DNA of 64,000 nucleotides from Orychophragmus violaceus (Eukaryota; Streptophyta; Magnoliopsida; Brassicales; Brassicaceae): contig CM058237.1 of the NCBI GenBank assembly GCA_030180135.1, forward strand, positions 36,167,126 to 36,231,125. The letters run 5' to 3'. Below, in pieces: positions 21,681 through 31,399 of this stretch. The position numbers and the translations under genes were made by a program. Under the pieces are notes generated by a model. The model was given only the letters and a program-made list of their open reading frames with translations. It had not been told where the DNA came from and did not search any database. The first letter of the stretch is position 1; every line of letters begins with the position of its first letter.

Positions 21681-24226
21681 AAAGCCCTTTAATAACTCCC
21701 ACTGAAATTAAGACTACATCTTAATTTCACTTATCCTACAACAACAGTCCGCGACTCGTGCTTAGGCCTAAGGAGTGGCTTCGTTAATAGATTAGCAACG
21801 TTCTCATTCGTTGAAACTTGCTGATCTACTTAACATCTCTGTCATTTATCTCACGGAATAGGTTATACCTATCCTCAAGGTGTTTGGACCTCTGATGTGC
21901 AGCTAGTCTCATCTATGCTGGAAATCACATCAAGTTCAGTGACGAACTCTTCTTTCCAAACAACCTCTTTCGCCACTTCCCAAGCTGCGAAATGTTCAGC
22001 CTAAGTCATGGAGTCAGCAACAGTGCCTTGCACCGCCAGATAGACACAAGATATAACCGGACTGTGATCGGAAATCATCTTTGTCTATTGGAAACTTGCC
22101 TTTCAGACTCTACCGACTTGTAGCACCTCACTTTCTCCGTAAATCAAGAACTTATCCTAAGTATTTCTCAAATACTTTAGGACATTCTTTACGGCAATCC
22201 AGTGATTCTTTGCTGGATTTGACTGGTCTTTACTTGTCTTGCTTAACATTAAAGCAACATCAAACAAGTACGTTTCATGGCATACATGATAGATCCAATT
22301 GCCGACGCATATGGAATCTTATCCATGCATTTAAGCTCAGCAGTTATCGTAGGACACTGTGTCTTGCTTAACGTAATGCCATGTGACATTGGCATAAAAC
22401 CCTTCTTGGAATGCTGAAAACGTGTAGGACTTTGTCGGGATAAGAATCCTGACTTTGTCCTACCAGCTCTTTCGGATCTCTATCTTTAGATCCAAAATCC
22501 AAAAACATACGTGGCTTTACCCATGTCAATCATTAGAACCAACTCCCAAGCCAGTCCTTAACCGACTGCAGCATTGGGACGTCTTTTCCGAGAATCAGTA
22601 TGTCATCGACATACAATATGAGAAATGCAATATCGCTCCCACTAATCTATTAGTAAACACATAGTTCTGCTTCGTTCCTGTTCAAGTCAAAACCTTGACT
22701 ACTTCAACAGAACGAAGATTCCAACTCCGATATTTTTGCTTCCATCCATGAATGGATCAATGAAGCTAATCTTACACATAGTGTAATTTTCGGAGTCCGG
22801 GCTCACTTTCGCTTCTTTGAATTTCGCAGATTCGTCGCTCTCAATGATCATCAGATCATGCGAACTTTCAATGATTATCAGGTTCAACTAATGACGAGAA
22901 ATCACTCTCTGATTAGTAACTGATTCATTCATATCTGTGAACTTCAGGCTCCACAGGTGTAGATTCTACAGAAATCTGTAAATCCATCCGTTGCTCTCCC
23001 TCAACAGGTTGAGCAGCCTCCTGTATTTCTCGAATTTCTTCGAGTTATACTTTTACTCCCACTGTTCTTCTTGGAAAATAACTTCCCTTCTTAGAAAACA
23101 GAATGGACGTAAAAGTAACAAGCCTTGGTTTCCCTAGGACAACCAGCGAAGTAGCACAACTACAAATACTCAGTAAAGACGAATTTGGATCGATTCCAAT
23201 CCACATTTACGTGGTGTCTTTCAACTGATATTGGTGGAACCTTTTCAGCGTAAACTTAGATATTTCTAGAGCGTTATTCTTAAATAATATCATGGAAGAT
23301 TCGTGTGAATCATCTTTAATCATTTCTTATAAGATCTGATTCTTTCTCACAGAAAAACCTTCAGGTTTTCAGGAGAAATGAGCTGTGAAACGATTTCACA
23401 CTCATTTAGATGATCACACAATCAATGACTTAAGTATTCTCACTCGTGATTTAATCCAGAGTCTTAATACTTTTGTCATTCAGATCCTATACTTCATTCT
23501 GGAACTCTTTCGACCATGTCAAAGAATTCCGACTTGTGTCTCATCAAATGAACACAGTCACACTCACTGAAGTAATCAGTAGAGACAATGAAGTACAGGA
23601 GATTTTCTCTGGCATTACTGCTCAATGGGCCACATACATGAGTATGTTCCAGGTCCAATAAGCCTTTGGGCCTTTCTCTAGCTCGGCTAAGATAGGCCAT
23701 TTACCTTTTGGTCTAGTAAACAGAATTCAAGTCTCATAAGATATTTTATCAAATGAGCCCAACAGTCCATGACTATGGGATTTCTGAATCCGACTTACTC
23801 TATGTGACCAAGACTTTATGCCAAAAAAAAATCAGGTTTAATTCATCAGATTTAAACCAATTCGGTATTTATGTTACATTTAGGCACTCTTTGGTTTAAG
23901 ATATAAAACCCATTCCATGAATAGGGTGCTACAATTAATATTTCATTAAGATCAAAAGAACAAAACTTGTCTTTTATCAAAATGAAAAACATTCAAATTC
24001 TTACAAGAAAATGAAAGACAACTCTGCTTAAAGCAGGTACATTGTAGCAATTACTTAATACAAAACCAAGCCTAAAAGGGATCTATAAGTGAAAACCCTA
24101 CGGCTGAGGCAGCATCCCAAGCTCCTTCCAGACATGTAGTTTTACTTGCCCTTCCTTCAAAGTTCTACTGTTGCCCAGGCTCTGCATATTATAACAAATA
24201 TCAGTGCCACAACCAGTATCCAATAC
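21681..24226 (-). pseudogene. Copia-A pol remnants (protease to RNase H), shredded
   Basis: On minus, short stretches still match the Copia-B polyprotein in order. They include a degenerate protease DTGCG motif near 24205, integrase-like pieces around 23640-23500, and reverse-transcriptase and RNase H pieces between about 22900 and 21750. They are joined by many stops and indels, and the region is well over 1 kb shorter than its intact counterpart. No product is possible. The damage far exceeds what the nearly identical LTRs would predict. Confidence 0.75.
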
Positions 24227-25117
24227 CTATAAGGTAGAACTTGAAGTAATAACATGAATACCTGAGGAAGTAGTCGCATACATCAACTTCAACTCCTCAT
24301 CATCTTCCATGAATTTAATGCAATCTCTCTTCCAATGCCCTGTCTCCTTACAGTAGCAGCACTTACCAACGTAAGAGGTATCTGACTCGGGCTCAGAAGA
24401 CACACGCTTGCCATGATTCAAAATCTGGACAACTTTGTCTTCACCCTTGTCAGCATTAGGTTTAGTAAACCTACCCTTCTCATTCATGAGATTGTACAGG
24501 GTACTCTTCACGTTTGGCTCAACTGTCTTGAGCATATCATGCAGTTCAGTCAGCGTCTTCGTTAAGCCTTTCTTGATATAGTTCTTTCTGAACTTATCAT
24601 AGCTTGACGGCAGTGACTGCAGAATGATTTCAGTTGCCAACTCTTGGCTAACTGGATAATCCAGTTTCCTCAGGTTATCAATGTAACCCATCATTTTACT
24701 GACATGAGGACTCACTGGATTATCATTTGGTAGCTTGCAGCTAGTGAGAGACTTAACCAACCGGTATCTCTCCACTCTTATCTGCTCCTGAAATTTCAAT
24801 TTCAGGCTGCTGATCATCTCTATTGGCGACTCCATGTTCTCATATTTCTTCCGCAAGTCTGAGTCCATGGTAGCCAATATCAGACCACGCACATCTACCG
24901 CATCATTATAATGCTTATTCCAAGCATCATATACTGCATGAGAAGCATTGGACCCGATCCTCACGGGGAGAGCTCTCTCAAGGACATAGTCCTTTCTCTC
25001 CTATCTGAGAAATAGCCTCAGGTTCCGCGACCAAGTCAAGAAATTTGATCCGTTCAGCTTGTCCATCTTAAGGACAGACCGGATCGAGAAAGTGTTTTGA
25101 TTGTTTGTGCTAGTCAT
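24227..25117 (-). pseudogene. Copia-A gag remnant with CCHC knuckle
   Basis: The ATG at 25117 opens MTSTNNQNTFSIRSV, aligned with the Copia-B start. An in-frame TAG lies about 40 codons in, next to the RNLRL stretch. A 245-aa frame (24964-24227) then remains open. It covers the UBN2-type capsid region and a zinc knuckle CCYCKETGHWKRDC (C-x2-C-x4-H-x4-C), and ends soon after. Sequence divergence from Copia-B/C Gag is much higher than in the non-coding parts. Gag forms the virus-like particle. This frame might still make a truncated Gag if an internal start were used, but that is unproven. Confidence 0.7.
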
Positions 25118-25649
25118 AACTGAAAATTAAGATAAAAGGATTTTAGTTAATATGTTCAATATGATTAATCTTGTATTATACTTAATATGATTAATCACGC
25201 ATTATATTCAATAACATCAGTTACCCTCAATAGAATATAATGATTCCAAGATCCACATATAACTAAGATTAAAGTGGGCCACTGGCCGTCACCCAACCTT
25301 AGCTTATATCGGTAAGCCCTATATCGGCTAATTATATCCGTGATATAACTCTTGGTTGTGAATCTGGGCCCGAGGCCCAATTCACTCTGATGTCTCAAGG
25401 CCCGGGACTCCCGATGGCCTAGTCAAGAAAACCAGACTATACAGTCATGTAATCATTAATGTCTGGGACTCCCAATGACATTTATGAATCACAAACCGTC
25501 TTATCCACACAAAAGTAGACACCCTCACACTGTAAGGCCATGAATACAATTGAATGGGCTTCGACAGCTGACATAGACTGGACAAGACATCCAACGCTTG
25601 ATATTATATGAGGTTCGTAGGTTTATTAAAATTTCATTCCCAAAATAGA

Positions 25650-25830
25650 AGATTACTATTTCGGGAAACTTTCTATTTTTTGGAAACCTACTATTTTAGG
25701 AAACTTTCTAAAATTGGAAACTTTCTAAAACCGGAAACTTTCTAACTTTAGAAATTTCTTTAAAATCCAAAACCCGCAAATCTAGAAACTTCTATTTTAA
25801 GAAACTTTCTAATTTCAAAATTTCGGAAAC
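25650..25830. repeat. Degenerate GGAAACTTTCTA repeats in the Copia-A leader
   Basis: At least eight copies of a 15-20 bp unit built on GAAACTTTCTA with variable A/T fillers. Matching blocks occur in Copia-B (about 30680-30860, reverse orientation) and Copia-C (about 58850-59020). Confidence 0.75.
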
Positions 25831-26267
25831 TTTAATTTAAAATCGACTTTATAATTTTATAAAATAAATTTTAAATTAATCTGAAGAAAGACTCAAATAA
25901 TTGGCCCAATTGTTTTAACTTCTTGGCCCGAGGCCCAAGAATTGGTCCATGTCCAAGACATGACCCAATTGTCCAATTAAATGACATAACCGGTCTGGTT
26001 CATTAAAATTGGTCTTAACCAAAATTAATTACTACGATGACCACAATTGTCAACCGGTTATTTACTAAACCGGATTTTCTCAATTTATTTGGTCCAACCA
26101 AATCAAATTAGAAAATCCTGGTTTAGGCACTAAATCCAATAATTATTTCGACATTGGATTTCTTATCCCGGTTTAACCAGAACTTAATAAGATTATTAAT
26201 TCTGTTTATTGAACCGCGACGATTATAATTTTAATAAAAATTTTAAACCGAGCCTTAAAACCAACCG

Positions 26268-26520
26268 TATCGATCGATGAACCAACCGCATCGATCGATT
26301 CATCAACCGCATCGATCGATTCATCAACCGCATCGATCGATTCATCAATCGCATCGGTCGATGCTCTCAGCATCGATCGATGCGTTCACGCGTTGAGCAG
26401 GCTTGGCCGAGATATGCGAAATCCATGCGATCGTTCGATCGATCCATGCGATTGCAGTCGATCTCTCGCAGTTGTATCGACCGATCCATGCGATCATATC
26501 GATCGATCCATGCGATCACA
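26268..26520. repeat. TCGATCGA repeat block in the Copia-A leader
   Basis: The unit CCGCATCGATCGATTCATCAA (about 21 bp) is repeated about four times from 26268 to 26365. Looser copies with the cores TCGATCGA, TCGTTCGA, TCGACCGA and TCGGTCGA continue to about 26520. Confidence 0.85.
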
Positions 26521-26719
26521 GCCGATACTTCTTTATGAAAATCGCATTCCAAATCAATATAGCTTGGATTTGCGATTTCAAGTGTGTTTAGGTTTCAATT
26601 CCTTGTTGCTTAAGTGATTTCTCTTATCAGTAGTTGATTCAAAACACTTCTTAAACAAGAAAACAATCCTAAACTTGAATCTAAACAAGAAAAACCAGAA
26701 CCAATAGCTCTGATACCAC

Positions 26720-27374
26720 TGAAGGAATGTTTAGATGAATCCTGATTCAATTCTCTGATTCAGATTATCCTAAACATGCGGATCTAGGTTCTCTTGATTA
26801 GAAACAATTGTTGATCTCACCTTTTACCTGTTTTGTGCAGCGGAAAGGGAGAACAGGTCAGAGATCAGAGAGCCACCAAGGGATGGATCCTCCAAAGGTT
26901 CACACACGCACACCAAGCAGGAAGAGCGGCTGCTAGACCAAGCTGAGGAGGCGTCGCAGTAGAGAGAGAGTTGGCGGCTCTGTTAGGGTTGAAGAAGAAA
27001 ACAGACTCGAGTTTTATTTATAAAACTCGTCCGATTCCTCTTGGGCCATTTGGCCATTCGCGCACTGTGTCGATCGACACATCATGTGCATCGATCGACA
27101 CACAGTGGCTAAAACCTTTTATTCTCTCTAAGTACAGTAAATGCCTGGCACTTTTACCGTACTTCTGCTAAGCCATTCCTACACATTTTCCTGTTAGCTT
27201 AGGCGTGTGACCCATATGGGATCATATAATAGAGGCAATAAGTCCAAGACTTATAGATCATGAGCGGACTCTAGCAAGCCATCATGACCCCAGTATTATA
27301 TGACTTATGTCTGATCATTGACATACTCTTACTTTCTAGAGACAGTACCGAGATTACTGGACACAATTCCAACA
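26720..27374 (-). repeat. Copia-A 5' LTR
   Basis: Nearly identical to the LTR at 20203-20858. On minus it carries the putative 5' splice site at 26828/26827, and it ends one base before the primer-binding site. Confidence 0.9.
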
Positions 27375-29075
27375 GAATAATCAAGAAAAGAATTAGAAGA
27401 GTTACCTTGAGTCATGTCTCGAAGATGGAACACCATGTCAGTCAAGTTTTGAAGACCTTCAACAATGTCTTGAAACGCCTTCTGAGTGGACACTCGGTTA
27501 CACCAGAGCGAGTTGGCATACGAACTGTGCCTAGCTACATCACTTCCACAATATCAGCAGGAGTGGAACCAGAGGAGACAGAACGAGCAACTATTGCAGA
27601 GGCTGAGGAGACCTTGTGTTTCCCTGAGGCGACTTGCTTCTTCTTTCGTTCAGCTTCCTTCTTGATAAAGGCCTCACCAATTCTTTGATCTTTTTGATTT
27701 GAATTGGGTTTATCAGTTCTTCACCATGAAAGATGTGAGGCGGCTGCTGCATTTACAGAACAGCTGAGATGATCTGAGAAAATATCAACCAACGATTATC
27801 ATTCCTCTGAATAGTGACCAGACTCAGCACTTGTCGATATACAAGCTTTCAAAAGTCAATCCAATCCCATGAGCCACCTTGTAGATCAACCTTGCTCTGT
27901 TAGTAGAGATGTGGTTCTTGTGAGTATAGGGATACCAGTTAAATGCAGCTAAGACAATCAACAAATCAAACTTTGGTGGGAGATCCAAAATGGTCAGACC
28001 TGGCCATGTGTTTTTCTGTTCTTCAGTCAGGTAGCTGGCTAGAGTATCAGTGGTGACTGCGTCAGCGCTTGCTTCAGATTTTGCTTCATACTTATTCATA
28101 TGATCAAGTTCGAGACATGATTTGATCAGCTCAGGAGAAAATTCATACATTCTCTTATGCAGAAAGATTCAGACTCCTTTGTCTGAGTTATCTGAGCGAT
28201 TATCATGAAGATTAGTGTAGAATTCCTTCACAATCTCAGGAATGTAGCTCATCAATCTAGTGACACTACCCGTAACATCCCCACATTGATCAGACTCAGA
28301 TAACCCCACTTATCCCCTTCATCGAAGCTCACAATTCGTTCAGCAAGAATTCCTCTATCCGTAAACCAAGCGTACCTTTCTTTAACCGCTCTAGATGGAA
28401 AATTCTTGGAGACAAACCCCTTTTTAGCAGTAGCTGAGACATCGGCTGAGCTAGAAGGAGCAGCTGACTTGGATGTCTTCTTCTTCTTCTTAGCCGGTTT
28501 TACCTCCTCTGACTTCTCAGTGCGAGCTTTTTTCTATTCAGGAAGAGGTCCCACTTGTTTCCTGACTTTCCTCTCTTTGGGGACTTGAACTGGCTCAGAG
28601 GGCTCACCAACATCACCCTTATCAGCTAAATCGTCATCGATTGGTTCCCCATTTACCTCTTCCACAGGTACATGGACAATGGCCAGAGGGTTTTCGTCGG
28701 ATGTCAGAGAGGCTAGGACGTCGACAACTTGCTTCTCCTCATCATTTATTTCTTCAGATCCAGTCTTGGCAGCTTTGACATCTTTTTGGACTGAATCAGC
28801 CTATTTTTCACCATCCTTGGGTAAAATGGTGTTGAATTTCCTCTGTCTCAGGATCGGAGGTTGACTTGAGCTATTCACCATCGAGTCGCAAGCCTGACTC
28901 GGAGAGGTGACCCGACTAAACTTCGTCATCTCCCTTTTCTTTTGACACACCATCATCTACATGATCCGTTGCTTCGTCATCATTTGTTGTTGCGAAAGAG
29001 CTTTTGTTAGCTGATGTATTATCACCAAGAATTTGATCGGAAAAGAGATTCAGATTAATGGGTGGTGGCACTTCT
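27375..29075 (-). pseudogene. Env-like / putative plant transposon protein ORF of the outer copia, middle part
   Basis: On minus this is the continuation of a reading frame that starts at about 37017 (MHATRRGKVG) and is cut by Copia-B. The segment is Lys- and Ser-rich first (KKPAKKKKTSK near 28500). It then has a globular region (28150-27824) with YEFSPELI, DTLASYLT, FNWYPYTHKNHI and RARLIYKVAHGIGL, which I recognise as the 'putative plant transposon protein' domain. A basic tail follows (near 27650, KKEAERKKKQ), and the frame is cut again by Copia-A. Stops and frameshifts are present. Position after pol and the domain fit the env-like third ORF reported in Sireviruses. Its function is unknown in general, and this copy is dead. 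Confidence 0.6.
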
Positions 29076-29753
29076 TGTTGGAATTGTGTCCAGTAATCTC
29101 GGTACTGTCTCTAGAAAGTAAGAGTATGTCAATGATCAGACATAAGTCATATAATACTGGGGGTCATGATGGCTTGCTAGAGTCCGCTCATGATCTATAA
29201 GTCTTGGACTTATTGCCTTTATTATATGATCCCATATGGGTCACACGCCTAAGCTAACAGGAAAATGTGTAGGAACGGTTTAGCAGAAGTACGGTAAAAG
29301 TGCTAGGCATTTACTGTACTTAGAGAGAATAAAACGGTTTAGGCACTGTGTGTCGATCGATACACAAGGTGTGTCGGTCGACATAGTGCGCGAATGCCGT
29401 CGAGTTAATTGGTGTTTGGGCCAAATGGCCCAAACGGAACCGGACAAGTTTTATTAGATAAAACTCGAGTTCAGAACAATTAACCCTAACACTCCAGCCG
29501 AAAACTCTCTCTCTCTCTGCGCCGAGTTCCTCTAGTGGTCTAGCAGCCGTTTTCTGTGATCGCGTGTGTGAACCTTTGGAGGATTCATCTCTCGGTGTTT
29601 CTCTGATCTCTGACCTGTTCAATCTCCTTCCGCTGCAACAAACAGGTAAAAGGTGAGATCATCAATTGTTTCTATTCGAGAAGAACCTAGATCCGCATGT
29701 TTAGGTTGATATGAATCTAAGAATTGAATCAGGATCATCTAAACATTCCTTCA
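29076..29753 (+). repeat. Copia-B 5' LTR
   Basis: Starts TGTTGGAATTGTG and ends AACATTCCTTCA. Contains the paired TCGATCGA/TCGGTCGA motif (about 29345-29390) and a consensus 5' splice site AACAG/GTAAAAGGTGAG at 29645/29646. Confidence 0.95.
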
Positions 29754-29947
29754 GTGGTATCAGAGCCAATGGTTCTGGTTTTTCTTGTTTAGATTCATGT
29801 TTAGGATTGTTTTCTTGTTTAAAAGTGTTTTGAATCAACTACTGATAAGAGAAACTACTTAAGTAACAAGAATTGAAACCTAAACACACATAAAATCGCA
29901 GAAACCAAGCTATATGATTTGGTAGAATGCGATTTTCATAAGTCAGT

Positions 29948-30252
29948 ATCGACTGCGATCGCATGGATCGATCGATACGATCGCATGGATCGGTCGATAC
30001 AGTCTGTCGGCTAACCCTGTTAACGCGTGAAAGCATCGATCGATGCAGGATCGATGCAGGTTCGATGTTGGTGCATCGACCGATACGGTTGGTGCATCGA
30101 TCGACACGGTTAGGGTTTTGGCTCGGTTCAGTGCATGCGTGAGAGCATCGATCGATACAGGATCGATGCACGATCGATGCAGGATCGATGCTGAGAGCAT
30201 CGACCGATGTGGTTGATGGATCGATCGACACGGTTGGTTCATCGATCGACAT
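29948..30252. repeat. TCGATCGA repeat block in the Copia-B leader
   Basis: More than a dozen copies of ATCGATCGA-type cores (including TCGACCGA and TCGGTCGA variants) in units such as GCATCGATCGATGCAGGA and TGGTTGGTGCATCGATCGA. It includes short directly repeated GGATCGATGCA runs. Confidence 0.85.
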
Positions 30253-30679
30253 GGTTGGTTTAAGGCTCGGTTTAGTTTTGATTAAAATTAATTCGTCTTG
30301 GTTTAATAAACAGATTTAATAATTTTATTAAGTCTGGTTAAACCGGGACAAGAAATCCAATGTCGAAAGAATTATTGGATTTAGTGCCTAAACCAGGATT
30401 TTCTAATTTGATTTGGTTGGACCAAATAAATTGAGAAAATCCGGTTTAGTAAATAACCGGTTGACAATTGTGGTCATCGTAGTAATTAAAATTTGGTTAG
30501 ACCAATTTTAATGAACCAGACCGGTTATGTCATTTAATTGGACAATTGGGTCATGTCTTGGACATGGACCAATTCTTGGGCCTCGGGCCAAGAAGTTAAA
30601 ACAATTGGGCCAATTATTTGAGTCTTTCTTCAGATTAATTTAAAATTTATTTTATAAAGAATATAAATCGATTTTAAAT

Positions 30680-30860
30680 TAAAGTTTCCGATATTTTGAA
30701 ATTAGAAAGTTTCTTAATTTATAGAAGTTTCTAGATTTGCATGATTCGGATTTTAAGAAATTTCTAAAGTTAGAAAGTTTCCGTTTTTAGAAAGTTTCCA
30801 ATTTTAGAAAGTTTCCAAAAATAGTAGGTTTCCAAAAATGGAAAGTTTCCCGAAATAGTA
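30680..30860. repeat. Degenerate TAGAAAGTTTCC repeats in the Copia-B leader
   Basis: Reverse-orientation counterpart of the Copia-A block at 25650-25830. Copies of AGAAAGTTTCC or AAAGTTTCC recur every 15-20 bp. Confidence 0.75.
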
Positions 30861-31399
30861 ATCTTCTATTTTGGGAATGAATTTTTAAATAAACCTACGA
30901 ACCTCAAATAATATCAAGCGTTGGATGTCTTGTCCATTCTATGTCAGCTGTCGAAGCCCATTCAATTGTATTCATGGCCTTACAGTGTGAGGGTGTCTGC
31001 TTTTGCGTGGATAAGACGGTTTGTGATTCATAAATGTTATTGGGAGTCCCAGACATTAATGATTACATGACTGTATAGTCTGGTTTTCTTGACTGGGCCA
31101 TCGGGAGTCCCGGGCCTTGAGACATCAGAGTGGATTGGGCCTCGGGCCCAGATTCACAACCAAGAGTTATATCACGGATATAATTAGCCGATATAGGGCT
31201 TACCGATATAAGCTAAGGTTTGGTGACGGCCAGTGGCCCACTTTAATCTTAGTTATATGTGGATCTTGGAATCATTATATTCTATTGAGGGTAACTTATG
31301 TTATTGAATATAATGCGTGATTAATCATATTAAATTTAATACGAGATTAATCATATTGAACATTTTAACTAATAACCTTTTTATCTATATATTTCAGCT

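Larger units (their letters stand above)
25123..26706 (-). promoter_or_regulatory. Copia-A long 5' leader with two repeat blocks
   Basis: The leader is about 1.6 kb between PBS and gag. It contains a 67-aa frame (25398-25195) also open in Copia-B and Copia-C, a GAAACTTTCTA repeat block (about 25650-25830), and the TCGATCGA repeat block (26268-26520). A 3' splice site (TTTTCAG) ends 2 nt before the gag ATG. Confidence 0.6.
20203..27374 (-). mobile_element. Copia-A: young but coding-defective Ty1/copia element
   Basis: LTRs of 656 and 655 bp (TG...CA ends) differ, as far as I can see, by a single-base indel in a C-run. A perfect 5-bp TSD GAATA lies at 20198-20202 and 27375-27379. The Met-initiator PBS (TGGTATCAGAGC on minus, 26718-26707) and the polypurine tract (AAGTGGGAGAT on minus, about 20869-20859) are intact. 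The leader and 3' non-coding region closely match Copia-B and Copia-C. By contrast gag starts with an in-frame stop and pol is shredded and shortened. It is inserted in the 3' 'env-like' part of the Sirevirus-like element. Confidence 0.9.
29646..31397 (+). other. Putative leader intron of Copia-B (LTR donor to pre-ATG acceptor)
   Basis: AACAG/GTAAAAGG inside the LTR and ATATATTTCAG/CT before ATG fit plant splice consensus. Equivalent sites occur in Copia-A (26827-25120, minus) and Copia-C (60079-58316, minus), although the surrounding leader sequences differ. Splicing would delete about 1.7 kb including PBS, small ORFs and repeats, leaving a short 5' UTR. Inferred from sequence only. Confidence 0.5.
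29754..31399 (+). promoter_or_regulatory. Copia-B 5' leader with PBS, two repeat blocks and 3' splice site
   Basis: The PBS is at 29755-29767. It is followed by the TCGATCGA block (29948-30252), the GAAAGTTTCC block (about 30680-30860) and a 67-aa frame (31117-31320). A pyrimidine/AT-rich tract ends in TTTCAG at 31397, 2 nt before the gag-pol ATG. A ribosome scanning the unspliced leader would meet many upstream ATGs. Confidence 0.6.

Noticed and set aside
26268..26520. Regularly spaced repeats that might be taken for a CRISPR array
   Set aside because: Units are palindromic, directly adjacent and degenerate, without unique spacers, and lie in a plant retrotransposon leader.
29320..29622. 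100-aa minus-strand frame, identical at 36473-36775
   Set aside because: It is antisense LTR sequence present twice because LTRs are duplicated; no known domain.
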